Positions 17,201-25,290 of a stretch of 64,000 nt of DNA are shown here, piece after piece. Numbering within the stretch: the first letter of the stretch is position 1; each line of letters starts with the position of its first letter. The translations under genes and the position numbers were made by a program. The DNA comes from an uncultured Lachnospiraceae bacterium (GTDB taxonomy: Bacteria > Bacillota > Clostridia > Lachnospirales > Lachnospiraceae): assembly GCA_910586715.1 (NCBI GenBank), contig CAJUJG010000005.1, forward strand, positions 62,001 through 126,000. Direction: 5' to 3'. A model generated the notes under the pieces. The model was not told where the DNA came from, made no database searches, and saw nothing but the letters and a program-made list of their open reading frames with translations.

Positions 17201-19451
17201 CTTCGTTCCCATTATCCAAAACCCGCCATAGCTCGTATCCATCCGCTCCCTTAATGTCCTCCCATGCAAAAACCGCCTGGTAGCCGTTATAAGAAGAAAG
17301 CGTAAGTTTTGGCGCCTCAATCACTCCTTTTACGTTTTGCGCAACAGCCTCCGACAGCTCTGTCCTGTCACTGTAAACCGCCTCCGCCTTATAAAAATAC
17401 TGCGCTGCCTTTCTCTTAGGAAGTGTATCTGTATATGCTCTCACACTGCTGTCCGATGTGTATATTAACTCATAATTTTTTCCATCTTCCGACCGGTAAA
17501 TTTTATAGCCCTGCGCACCCGTGCACTTTGACCACCAGATATTGATTTGCGGAAAACTGCCAAAGTCCTGCGCTTCCTTAACATCTATTTTCTTGATTTC
17601 GGGAACACTTACAATTTCATCGCTGTTAACCGTAAGTGCATTAATCCGAAATGTTCTGTCATTGCCGTAATTATCTTTCCATGAGGTCAGATTAGAACTG
17701 TAAAAACTGCGTCCCTCTTCAATGATATGTACCCCTCTTTGTTTACCGCTATCCGATGTATAGCTTCGGTCAAAATACATATTCGGACTTGTATCCGGAA
17801 AAGTCAGTACCACAGCCGCGTAATCGTCCGCATCAAACAATACAGGCGCTGCAAACTCTATTGTATGCATTCCCGCATAACCGGTTACTCCTGTCTGAGG
17901 CGTACTAAACATAGGCGTACCGCTTGTGGGATCTGTTACTTTTCCTTCTTCTATGTCAGGATTTTTATAAACCTGCAGTTCATATTTTACATTCGATGTA
18001 CCAATCAAAAATGACACTGCTGTCATTTTTTCACGTACGGCATTTTCACTCTTAATCTGAAAAACCTGCGCTGCCCTTTTAACTGCAATTGTCGCGTTTG
18101 AATAAGCAGTATTTCCATAAAAATAATTATTATCATATTTTGCGGAATCACAGACCGTAAAAGCATACACCGGATTTCCCGAACCAAGAGATACATCCTC
18201 ATAGGATATGTAATTATATCCTCCATCTCCATTTCCCGTTCCCCAGCTGTTTCGGATAATCCAAGCGCCGTCATTCTGAGGTCTGATGCCTTCTTTAAAG
18301 TTCTCTTTCGCGTAGTTATCATCCCAGCCTACCGCCATAATTGCATGGTTCGTCTTTGCCGTACCGGAACCGCCGGAATTATTATAATAGGCGCCTGTTG
18401 CCGCATTCAGATATTTGGAATCGCTATAATAAGACCATGACACTGCCCCATAATCTGATATCATTCTTTTGACGACTTTTATTGCCTGCGCTTTTTTCTC
18501 TAAATCCACATTTTTGTTTTCATCCAAAATTGCACTTGCAAAATTATATCGGTATGCATTCTCAAGATATACATCCGCATCCTGTGCCGCTGCCCGCTCC
18601 AATGCCTCCGGAAGATTTCCAGACACGTAAGGATACGTTGCTTCATCCGCTCCTCCATTCCAATTCATAAGGCGTATTACGCCCCTTATATCATTTCCGC
18701 CATTTGTTAAATAATATTCGGGCGGGCTGGTCATCGTATCTTTGTTTGCGTTACCGAGCGCGTCATATCCTGTATTATATCCAAAATATGCAAGATGGCG
18801 TTCTGACAGATCAATCTCATCTGCGGCTGCTCCCATATCCCTTACCGCAGATACTTCCATTGCGCCCAGCAAGGAAAAACTCCAACACGCTCCCCATGTC
18901 CCCTGATTTCTGATTGCAGGAAGATAATTTTTTTCCCGCGCGTCATATCTTGGCAAATCAGCATTCCTTGACCTTTTGTTGGCAAGTGCATCTGTAAATG
19001 CATCCTGATTTTCGTCATACGGAACATTTTCCGGCTCAAGCCCTGTCGGACATGGATATTGCGCAGCCTCCGTTTCTATCTCCTCTGCAGTCTCTGCTGC
19101 GTTTTCAGTCTCTGGTTCTGTCACGGTCTCTGACACAGTTTCGGTTTCATTTTCATATGCAGATTCCGACTCAGACTCCGCAGTATTTTGCATATCCGTT
19201 TCCGACTCGCCAATGCCATCCTCACTGCTCTCCGATTCACTGGAACATTCCATACTGCTCTCTGATTCGCCGCTGCTCTCACACTGCGTAAGGCTTTCTT
19301 TTTCTGTATTCTCTTCATTTTGATCCGTTTCGCTTTCTGCTTCCGAATGCTCCTGCATTTGCGCCGCATACAGCCTTATCTCTGAAAACGGTGAAATAAG
19401 CAACGCTAATGCCAATGCCAGTGCAATGAATCTCTTTATCGTTCCGGTCAT
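14289..19451 (-). CDS. Giant secreted papain-like (C1) peptidase with lectin-like and Fn3 repeats
   Basis: A 1720-residue secreted protein. Signal peptide (about 1-30); a Glu/Ser/Thr acidic spacer (about 31-130); a C1 peptidase domain with oxyanion Gln183, catalytic Cys189 (GTWGACWSFS), His369 (KTNHAIMAVGW) and Asn401 (RNSWGT), so the active site is complete; a lectin-like beta domain (about 430-570) known to follow C1 domains in Clostridia; a long row of fibronectin III-type repeats (about 580-1200); and four C-terminal Ig-like repeats of the form GxDYxxSYKNN followed by KGSYxGxxxxxFxI. No LPXTG motif or transmembrane anchor is seen. A good AAAGGAACAG ribosome-binding site precedes the start. 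It probably acts on extracellular proteins or host glycoproteins; the substrate is unknown. Confidence 0.93.
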   Translation of the reverse strand: MTGTIKRFIALALALALLISPFSEIRLYAAQMQEHSEAESETDQNEENTEKESLTQCESSGESESSMECSSESESSEDGIGESETDMQNTAESESESAYENETETVSETVTEPETENAAETAEEIETEAAQYPCPTGLEPENVPYDENQDAFTDALANKRSRNADLPRYDAREKNYLPAIRNQGTWGACWSFSLLGAMEVSAVRDMGAAADEIDLSERHLAYFGYNTGYDALGNANKDTMTSPPEYYLTNGGNDIRGVIRLMNWNGGADEATYPYVSGNLPEALERAAAQDADVYLENAYRYNFASAILDENKNVDLEKKAQAIKVVKRMISDYGAVSWSYYSDSKYLNAATGAYYNNSGGSGTAKTNHAIMAVGWDDNYAKENFKEGIRPQNDGAWIIRNSWGTGNGDGGYNYISYEDVSLGSGNPVYAFTVCDSAKYDNNYFYGNTAYSNATIAVKRAAQVFQIKSENAVREKMTAVSFLIGTSNVKYELQVYKNPDIEEGKVTDPTSGTPMFSTPQTGVTGYAGMHTIEFAAPVLFDADDYAAVVLTFPDTSPNMYFDRSYTSDSGKQRGVHIIEEGRSFYSSNLTSWKDNYGNDRTFRINALTVNSDEIVSVPEIKKIDVKEAQDFGSFPQINIWWSKCTGAQGYKIYRSEDGKNYELIYTSDSSVRAYTDTLPKRKAAQYFYKAEAVYSDRTELSEAVAQNVKGVIEAPKLTLSSYNGYQAVFAWEDIKGADGYELWRVLDNGNEDAEDVHVEDFTSGDAYSYVIDTDGWALGNYYYKLRAVHGNEYTNWSTACINRNLTWRQNSYYRAYFEWIPVSGASSYKLFHKVNGKTFSATVKNASALMNMESANYRPCDEHQYYVKAYDESGKEIIPETGVSSTIVFQMKPDAVSIQRIEYDYENTVAITWDGSLGADRTAIYRSETASDKGELIAEIDAQTDTFYYEDTVSKGKTYWYYLVPSAMRTDGGWTKGQPALSDKVLTFPETVTLEAAQYMEGNGVNLVWKTAKGAEGYIIERSDNQGDFRVLNVLEGNSAAAYTDKTVEAGNRYRYRIQSYFTAEDGSRIGVPAIRVLDTAVLPRPAAFSTIAEQKQGGQTVVRLLWDAEQNVQSYTIYRSETSKQDTPKYVCIAKNITEGQYIDNTVVPDTSYSYKLAVTVNGLNSDLEKTEAKTITTRPVLTALEMSIEDIEIARDTWKAFKIMPKPAHYPYEQELIWSAYDENDNVLEIVQKNDTLVINGMDGKEILYISDDRIYAVCASDTAKITLTAAIDGISAACKIFAYRNDFWVTGVKNLTYTGAALKQDAQVYDGNRLLTEGIDYTVTYKNNIKVSVEETQKSKKPVMTVKGKGSYTGIQTLNFEILPEPDADVSKKTILKTKVKNIGMFEYMGEALEPKPVVKDGSRTLIEGTDYKLSYKNNDIPGKAAIVIHGMNGYKGTKEVPFTVCYNIQKDEAELMRFVFETQEVAYAKGGAKPALHVYCGNQLLEENTDYKLSYKNNTSVAAASDKKAPAVVITGKGSYKGKREAVFTIVKQDIGGLMLLAKDKVYTKKAGKFETSFVIVDKNGNRLSSGKDYDKASVKYTYADTGKPVGKDDMVLQGTQLCVTVNAAESGAYYGSVSGLYRIAAYDIGKAKVTVEAQTYTGSELEPDSDTGVCVSYKGYDSELAQGVDYEITGYDNNIKKGTAKLYIKGIGDFGGTKTVKFKIKTKPFQWWWQNK

Positions 19452-19506
19452 ATCACAAACCTGTTCCTTTCTATTTCCTTTCTACCACCCAAGCCTTTTG
19501 TAAATT

Positions 19507-19547
19507 TTAAAAAACCGCCTGCACTTCACAGCACATAAAGCGGCTTT
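19507..19547 (-). terminator. Terminator of the GGDEF-binding protein-membrane protein operon
   Basis: On the minus strand an AAGCCGC/GCGGTTT stem (19541-19547 with 19512-19518) closes a loop of about 22 bases and is followed by TTT before AAAATTTAC. It lies directly after the stop of the 179-residue membrane protein. Confidence 0.65.
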
Positions 19548-19549
19548 TT

Positions 19550-20089
19550 TTACTTTTCACTCATCTTTTTAAAGCTTTCCAACAATTCCCGCTGCATGTT
19601 CTGCACCCGATCAGACAACTCCCGATGTGACTTCGGAATCGTAAGATAACAGGCAATTCCCAAAAACAGAAATGGCACCAACACTTCCATAAAAAACACA
19701 ACGCCCAAGACCGGTATCTGCGCCACCGCCTCCTGAAAATACCCTTGCAGATTGCTCATATAATTGTTAAAATTCAGTGCCAAATTACTCAGCGCCCAAA
19801 AATAAAAAACCACATTAACACGCCACGTACCATTTGGACTGATGAAAACATAAATCCAAAACAACTGAAACAGCGGTCGCAGAACATCCGTTGCGAGGCG
19901 AAAACCTGCTCCTATCTGCTGCAATGCAATAATACTCAAAAGCGCATGCACAATCCAATAGACCGCCAACGCCCAAAAAATAGTCCGCTTTGTTTTTATC
20001 CAATGTTTTACCTCCGGATCCGCATTATACATTCGTTCTTTTTCTTCCGCCAACTGCTGTTTTGACACTCTTCGTTCTTCTTTATTCAT
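19550..20089 (-). CDS. Four-helix membrane protein of unknown function
   Basis: A 179-residue protein I do not recognise. A charged N terminus (about 1-33) is followed by about four membrane helices (FWALAVYWIVHALLSIIAL, LATDVLRPLFQLFWIYVFI, VVFYFWALSNLALNF, VLGVVFFMEVLVPFLFLGIA) and an amphipathic, coiled-coil-like C-terminal tail (RELSDRVQNMQRELLESFKKM). AAGGGGG lies seven bases before the start. It is 15 bases downstream of the permuted solute-binding lipoprotein and is followed by a terminator, so it is the last gene of the operon with the GGDEF cyclase. Its conserved partner genes suggest a signalling accessory role, which is inference. Confidence 0.8.
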   Translation of the reverse strand: MNKEERRVSKQQLAEEKERMYNADPEVKHWIKTKRTIFWALAVYWIVHALLSIIALQQIGAGFRLATDVLRPLFQLFWIYVFISPNGTWRVNVVFYFWALSNLALNFNNYMSNLQGYFQEAVAQIPVLGVVFFMEVLVPFLFLGIACYLTIPKSHRELSDRVQNMQRELLESFKKMSEK

Positions 20090-20104
20090 CGTAAAGCCCC
20101 CTTG

Positions 20105-20899
20105 TCATTCACGTACAATAACCACTTGTTTTGCCGTCGTATAAGGATGCGAAAAATCCACATGCTCCAACCGATCCGGCGTAATCGTAATACCGGATAC
20201 CGCCACGGACGACATGCCTCTTTCCACAGACACAATTACCGAATCAAACGCCGTATTCTCCACTTCCAGCTTCATATCCAGCTCATCACAGACCGCTTTC
20301 ATAATATCAATATCTATCCCGATAATCTGCCCATCCTCTGTCATATTCTCATACGGCGGAAACTCTGCGTTCGTTATCATCGACATGACACCATTTGCAT
20401 ACGAATCCTTATTCTGTCCGTCATAAGCGGTAGTCTCCGCCTCCCCCATAATCCAGGCATCCTTAATATAATCCAACGTTCCGTCATTTTCCAGCTTTTC
20501 CAATGCTGCATTGATTTGTTCCAGCAATTCAGGATTGTTCTTATTGACAGCAATCCCATATTCCTCCTCCGCAAAAGGCTCATCCAACAGCTTTAAACCG
20601 CTCACTTCTTCCACAAACACTTTTGCAGGCATATCATCAATAATCACCGCATCAATAACACCCTTTTTCAGCGCTGTCGCGGCATCTATTCCACGATTAA
20701 AACGCACTACTTCCGCATTCTCAATATCACTGGCATATATATCTCCTGTCGTTTTACGCTGTACACCTATCTTCTTTCCGTTCAAATCATCAAGTGAACT
20801 GACTGTATTGACAACCGATTCATCCCCGCAGCCTGATACCATTATTATCAAAAACACGGTTACAGCTGTTAAAGCTGTTTTCCCGAAAGCGTTCTTCAT
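20105..20899 (-). CDS. Solute-binding lipoprotein (SBP_bac_3 type) with permuted domain order
   Basis: A 264-residue lipoprotein: signal peptide with lipobox VSGC (Cys24). It has all the parts of a family 3 amino-acid-binding protein, but in reversed order. Residues 35-149 (SLDDLNGKKIGVQ ... GDIYASDI ... AVIIDDMPAK ... LDEPFAEEEYGIAV ... DGTLDYIKDAW) match what is normally the second half. After a linker of about 20 residues, residues 171-264 (MITNAEFPPYE ... IIGIDIDIMKAV ... VSGITITPDRLEHVDFSHPY ... QVVIVRE) match what is normally the first half. The protein thus looks circularly permuted at the hinge. It lies between a GGDEF cyclase and a membrane protein, with no ABC permease or ATPase nearby, so a sensory rather than transport role is likely. 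GGAGG before 20899 decides the start over a GTG at 20911. Confidence 0.9.
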   Translation of the reverse strand: MKNAFGKTALTAVTVFLIIMVSGCGDESVVNTVSSLDDLNGKKIGVQRKTTGDIYASDIENAEVVRFNRGIDAATALKKGVIDAVIIDDMPAKVFVEEVSGLKLLDEPFAEEEYGIAVNKNNPELLEQINAALEKLENDGTLDYIKDAWIMGEAETTAYDGQNKDSYANGVMSMITNAEFPPYENMTEDGQIIGIDIDIMKAVCDELDMKLEVENTAFDSVIVSVERGMSSVAVSGITITPDRLEHVDFSHPYTTAKQVVIVRE

Positions 20900-20911
20900 A
20901 AATACCTCCAC

Positions 20912-22159
20912 TTATGCAACGACTTGATTTCTTCCATTATTTTTACCTACATAAAGCTTCTCGTCCGCTTTCTTAATGACATTTTCATACCGAATATACT
21001 CCGTTCCATCAGCAACGCCAAAGGTCATTGTAATATCCATTTTTGTTTTTTCATATATAAAGTCGTGCTCCAAAATACTTTCACGCAGCTGCCGTGTTTT
21101 TGCAACCGTCTCCTCATATCCAAGCCTATATACCAGCAGGAATTCCTCCCCGCCCCATCGGCTTGCAAAACCATAGTCCGAAACATTTTTCTTAATCAAA
21201 TCAGATACTTCCTGCAGTACAAAGTCTCCTGCATCATGTCCATATGTATCGTTTACTTTCTTGAAAAAATCAATATCGCACATGACAACACAGTATAATT
21301 CATTTTTCTGAGAAATTGCTGACAGCATATTGTGACCGCTTCTTCTATTATAAAGCTCCGTCAGCGCATCCCGTTCAATCAGTTTCTGAAGATTATCCCG
21401 CATTTTCAGCGCATAAAGACCGATTGAACCGATCTCATCATTGCGCTTCACAACGCAGTTTCCGAGTGTCGACCTTAAATTTCCTTCCGAAATCGCTTTC
21501 AAAAAACGATTAATGCCATTAATATCTGCAATCATACTTGATGAAAATTTAAGTGTAATAATAACAGAAACAACAATCATAATGACGGAAAATACAGCAA
21601 ACCATATAATAACTTCTATTATTTTTTTATAAACCAAATCTTTTTGTTTACCGGCAAATATCATGCCCACAATCTCTCCGCCTGCGTTTTTAAGCGGAAC
21701 ATAGTACCCGATATACTTGCTGCCGTTTATCGTCAGATTTTTCGAAAAATACCGCTGCCCCTGATTTAACACAATCTCCGTTACCTCATTGACCGCCTTT
21801 GTATCCACAGCAGAGATGCCGTATTCATCCTCTATCGTGGTCATTATACGTAAATTGTCCCAAAAAAAAGTCGTATCAATCTGCGACTGTTCCTTAATCC
21901 GCAAAAGCATCGTAGAATCCGTGATATTCAAATCCCCTTTGAGCAGCATCTCATTCTCATAGCGATAGTCTCCGCTTATCGCAAAATTCAGACAGTCCAA
22001 CAGTGTGTCTGTGGTTGAAACCAGTTCGTTCCGAATACTCTGTGTATAAAAACCATAAAATAATGTCACACCGGTGACCGTAATCAAACAGCTCAGTAAA
22101 ATAATAGGAAATATAACTATGGGAAGAAGCTTTTTACGGATACCTCCATTTGTCTCCAT
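20912..22159 (-). CDS. Membrane diguanylate cyclase (Cache-HAMP-like-GGDEF)
   Basis: A 415-residue protein expected to make cyclic di-GMP. Order of parts: first membrane helix (about 12-35), extracellular single-Cache-like sensor (about 40-170, with DEYGISAVDTKAV and GYYVPLKNAGGEIVGMIFAGKQ), second helix (about 181-203), HAMP-like linker, then GGDEF domain with active-site GGEEF at 336-340, metal Asp in MCDIDFFKKVND and YGHDAGD. The inhibitory RxxD site normally located five residues before GGEEF is absent. AAAGGAGG supports the start at 22159 (a TTG one codon earlier is possible) rather than in-frame codons up to 22279. It heads the operon with the permuted binding lipoprotein, which could deliver the ligand. 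Confidence 0.9.
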   Translation of the reverse strand: METNGGIRKKLLPIVIFPIILLSCLITVTGVTLFYGFYTQSIRNELVSTTDTLLDCLNFAISGDYRYENEMLLKGDLNITDSTMLLRIKEQSQIDTTFFWDNLRIMTTIEDEYGISAVDTKAVNEVTEIVLNQGQRYFSKNLTINGSKYIGYYVPLKNAGGEIVGMIFAGKQKDLVYKKIIEVIIWFAVFSVIMIVVSVIITLKFSSSMIADINGINRFLKAISEGNLRSTLGNCVVKRNDEIGSIGLYALKMRDNLQKLIERDALTELYNRRSGHNMLSAISQKNELYCVVMCDIDFFKKVNDTYGHDAGDFVLQEVSDLIKKNVSDYGFASRWGGEEFLLVYRLGYEETVAKTRQLRESILEHDFIYEKTKMDITMTFGVADGTEYIRYENVIKKADEKLYVGKNNGRNQVVA

Positions 22160-22351
22160 CAATAGATTATCCTCCTTTATCTTTTTAATCATAGCATAAT
22201 TGATTTTTCTTGGCAACGTGTTTCTGAGCAGTAACCTTGTCATTACTGTGTCTGCTCCTCCCGCAGGCATTTCTGTCATTTTTAATGCAAATCCAGTTAT
22301 TGTGTGTTATACTTGAGAAAATCAGATATTATATGAAAGGAACGGTATACA

Positions 22352-24403
22352 ATGGCATTTCAGAAAAAATGTCCCTTATGCAGTGCAAAAATGAATAAAA
22401 TCAATGGGGTGCTTACATGCCCTGACTGTGGTTATAATGAGTCTTTTAACCGCTCATCCTATACCACCTCCAGCTCAAACGCAACCATAAGCGCCAATAC
22501 GAGCGAATCGTCGCGTGCGCTGTATCAGACGCCTGCACAATCCGAGGGTACAGCACAAAATGCATACGGGCAAAGCAGCCTAAGACCATATGAGCAATAC
22601 TTAAATCAGCAGCAGGCGAATAATCCCTCCGGGCAAAGCTTCGCAGAAATTACAGCACAAAGACGCGCTCTATACGGCGACGAACGACCAAACTCATCCA
22701 ATCGCATTATTCTTGTGTGTGCTATACTGATTGTCTTATTTCTTGTGGTTCTTGTCCCTGTTGTCATAAGCTTCTTCTCTGCCACAGGCACAGCCGATAA
22801 AGCCCGCACATCAGCAGACAGCGAATACGTCAATGAGGCAGACAATCAATACAGCCCTTATACGGATTATGATCTTCAAATGGATGATTCACAGGAAAAG
22901 GCTGCAATAACAGTTCCTCAGTCTTTATTTTTCACGCAGACAATGTGCCTTATTTTTGACAAAGATATTGACGAGCTGCGCGCAGACGACTCCGGGAAAA
23001 TTGTTTCCCTTCATCTTTATGAAGTAAACTACGATTACATGGCAGTTGATTATGTTCTTGCAGACGGAACAAGCGGTACGGTTTATCCTGCTTCTCAGGA
23101 TCCTGATATCAGTGAAGACCTTACCTGCTTTATAAACCTAGAAGAGCTTTACCTCGAAGAAGCTTCTTACCGCAGCGTGAATTTGGATGGGCTTGACAAA
23201 CTGCATACACTCTACTATGACGGCTATGTCAGCGATATTAGAGATGCCATTCCTCCATCTCAAATTACAGAGCTTGGTCTGTACGATGTTACTTTTTCCG
23301 TTTCTGACCTGAGCGCTTTTACCAATGTCGAAAGCCTTTACATTAATGGCAGTATGCTCTCAGACATTTCCGGTATTTCAGATCTGCCAAACTTAAAGCG
23401 TTTGACCATTATGGACAGCGATTTCATTGATGACCTTTCCGCATTGTATCAGGCAACACAGCTCGAATCGCTTTATATTGAATCAAATTCGATACGGGAT
23501 GTAAGTTTCTTAACAGAATTTGAGAACCTGAAAGAACTCACCATTATCGGAAGCAAAGTTCTTGATTTTAATCCGCTTGCAGCATGTACAAAACTTGAAA
23601 AACTGTATCTTTTGGAGAACTATGAAGCAACAGATTATGAATTTGTAAAAAGTCTTACAGGTCTTAAGGAATTCGGTTTGATGACAAGTTTTGATTTTGA
23701 TGATTCTGATATGCCTGATTTATCGGCACTCAGCAATGTCACAAAACTATATCTTGGAAAATATGAAAGTTTTGACAACTTAAAATACATGACAAATGTC
23801 GAGACGCTTATCATTAACGATGGCGGCTACGGTGATTTTGGCAGCAGTAACGCACTTTTATCGCTCCCGAATCTGCGCTCTCTTTCTGTGATAAACAGTT
23901 CCATTTCACCGGAAATGATAAAACAAATATCAGAGGTTGAAGGGCTCGAATCTTTGGATTTATATTCAAGCTATCTTTGGGGAGACATCAGCCCAATTAT
24001 CAATATGCCCCATTTGAACGAACTGCACCTTAACTATGCATCTTATATGCTTGATACAGACAATGTCGCAGTAAATGAAAACCTGCGTATTTTGGACATG
24101 CGCAACGCTATTATTTTCAAGAACAATGCTGACCAATGGGCTGACCGCGAAGACATTGACATTGAAAAGCTGCAGAACGCGATTGCAAACCTGCATGGCA
24201 TGGAACAGCTCACACTTGAAGATTTGATGATAAACAGCGTGGATTTCGCAGCAGAAATGAAAAACTTAAAATTATTAAATATCACGGATAACTACGTAAC
24301 CTCGCTTTCACCTCTTAAGGACCTTCCAAAACTTCAGGTTATTGTATGTGAATCCAACCCGATTTCCGATACCGCAGACCTGGATGATATTTTAGTAAAA
24401 TAA
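22352..24403 (+). CDS. Zinc-ribbon, single-pass leucine-rich-repeat protein
   Basis: A 683-residue membrane protein. A cytoplasmic zinc ribbon with CPLC (Cys7, Cys10) and CPDC (Cys23, Cys26) is followed by a Ser/Thr/Gln-rich linker, one membrane helix (about 118-142) and an extracellular part. From about residue 240 to the end there are about 18 leucine-rich repeats of the internalin/SDS22 type (period about 22, e.g. LPNLKRLTIMDSDFIDDLSALYQATQ). It lacks a cleavable signal peptide, so the topology is N-in, C-out, and it has no cell-wall anchor. The start has AAAGGA at about 10 bases. Such proteins are common, unnamed surface proteins in Lachnospiraceae; the ligand is unknown. Confidence 0.88.
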   Translation: MAFQKKCPLCSAKMNKINGVLTCPDCGYNESFNRSSYTTSSSNATISANTSESSRALYQTPAQSEGTAQNAYGQSSLRPYEQYLNQQQANNPSGQSFAEITAQRRALYGDERPNSSNRIILVCAILIVLFLVVLVPVVISFFSATGTADKARTSADSEYVNEADNQYSPYTDYDLQMDDSQEKAAITVPQSLFFTQTMCLIFDKDIDELRADDSGKIVSLHLYEVNYDYMAVDYVLADGTSGTVYPASQDPDISEDLTCFINLEELYLEEASYRSVNLDGLDKLHTLYYDGYVSDIRDAIPPSQITELGLYDVTFSVSDLSAFTNVESLYINGSMLSDISGISDLPNLKRLTIMDSDFIDDLSALYQATQLESLYIESNSIRDVSFLTEFENLKELTIIGSKVLDFNPLAACTKLEKLYLLENYEATDYEFVKSLTGLKEFGLMTSFDFDDSDMPDLSALSNVTKLYLGKYESFDNLKYMTNVETLIINDGGYGDFGSSNALLSLPNLRSLSVINSSISPEMIKQISEVEGLESLDLYSSYLWGDISPIINMPHLNELHLNYASYMLDTDNVAVNENLRILDMRNAIIFKNNADQWADREDIDIEKLQNAIANLHGMEQLTLEDLMINSVDFAAEMKNLKLLNITDNYVTSLSPLKDLPKLQVIVCESNPISDTADLDDILVK

Positions 24404-24418
24404 AAAACAGCATAAAAT

Positions 24419-24510
24419 CGAGTAGGGGAAGAGCTATCTTCCCCTACTCGTGCGCCGGGCATCCGTCAGTGTCAGTCGGCATGTTTCCTTTGGATGCCCG
24501 TGTGCATAAC
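24419..24510. repeat. Structured intergenic element, copy A
   Basis: Two hairpins between convergent genes. The first is a perfect 14-bp stem CGAGTAGGGGAAGA/TCTTCCCCTACTCG (24419-24432 with 24437-24450) on a GCTA loop. The second is a 9-bp stem CGGGCATCC/GGATGCCCG (24456-24464 with 24492-24500), flanked by TGCGC and GTGCA that could extend it. The core CGGCATGTTTCC and the end GTGCATAAC are shared with the copies at 42251 and 62836. It may act as a bidirectional terminator, though neither side has a long T-tract. Confidence 0.7.
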
Positions 24511-24516
24511 AGCTTC

Positions 24517-25290
24517 TTAACTCCTGCACAGAACAATTACCTGCTCTAAAACTTTCTCCGAAAACATTTCTTCATTTCTTATAAAACAAATGTTCTCATT
24601 CCTGTCCATCCTATTTCTCAGGCTGTCCGGTGCAATTGCATAATCCGCTCTTTCAAGCATAGGCAAGTCAAACTCACTGTCACCGGCAGCTATAATCGTC
24701 CTAATGCCTAGCCGGGCTTTTAGTCTTGCAACCGCTTCGCCTTTATTCAATTGTTTCGGAACAATATATACCTTTACCCCATTGTGAAAAACATCCACTT
24801 TTCCAGTATCCAAAGCATTGCGCAAATCTTTTACGACAAGTTCCGGCTCATTGCACTTCGTAAAAACAAACAGATCTCGCAACAGACGCAAGTCAAATAT
24901 TCTACGCCCATCATCACGCAAGAGCAAAAATCCCTTTTCGGTCTCAGCTTTCGACTCCTGTATCCGCCTCAAGGACTCCAAATACCATTCCGAATCTTCC
25001 ACACCGTTTTTTAACAAAATGCCCCCGTTGCAAACAAGCGCATACTGCGGCGTATGAATTCCCAAATCAATTCTCCCATATTGTTCGACCGTCCTCGTCG
25101 TAGTTGGCACAAAAACCGTTTTTTCTGCGACCTCTTTCAGAAGCTCAAAAGTCCGGCTTGTGATAAATGAGATTTCCCTTCCCTGATACTGTTCGACATT
25201 TATTTTATCTGCACCAATGTCATGCTTATACGAATAAATGAGTGTATTGTCCAAATCACAATTGAATAGATACACTTCGCTCCACCTCAC
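24517..25290 (-). CDS. HAD-superfamily hydrolase of the Ter biosynthetic module
   Basis: A 257-residue Cof/SPP-like phosphatase. Motif I is NCDLDNTLIYSY (nucleophile and acid Asp near residues 12 and 14), motif II is in FITSRTFELL, motif III a Lys in QLNKGEAV, motif IV is AAGDSEFDLPML. A cap domain lies between. Proteins of this kind recur in ter gene islands, where they are proposed to dephosphorylate the product of the PRTase/ATP-grasp pathway. Its GTG start overlaps the stop of the calcium ATPase gene (GTGA); a second GTG at 25275 has a better-placed GGTGGAG. It is the last gene of the effector operon. Confidence 0.88.
   Translation of the reverse strand: MRWSEVYLFNCDLDNTLIYSYKHDIGADKINVEQYQGREISFITSRTFELLKEVAEKTVFVPTTTRTVEQYGRIDLGIHTPQYALVCNGGILLKNGVEDSEWYLESLRRIQESKAETEKGFLLLRDDGRRIFDLRLLRDLFVFTKCNEPELVVKDLRNALDTGKVDVFHNGVKVYIVPKQLNKGEAVARLKARLGIRTIIAAGDSEFDLPMLERADYAIAPDSLRNRMDRNENICFIRNEEMFSEKVLEQVIVLCRS

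Noticed and set aside
11190..22240. Similar 16-mers TCTGAACAGTAACCTT (about 11193) and TCTGAGCAGTAACCTT (about 22225)
   Set aside because: A 16-base match with one mismatch is expected by chance several times in 64 kb; no longer similarity surrounds it, so I do not call it a repeat family.
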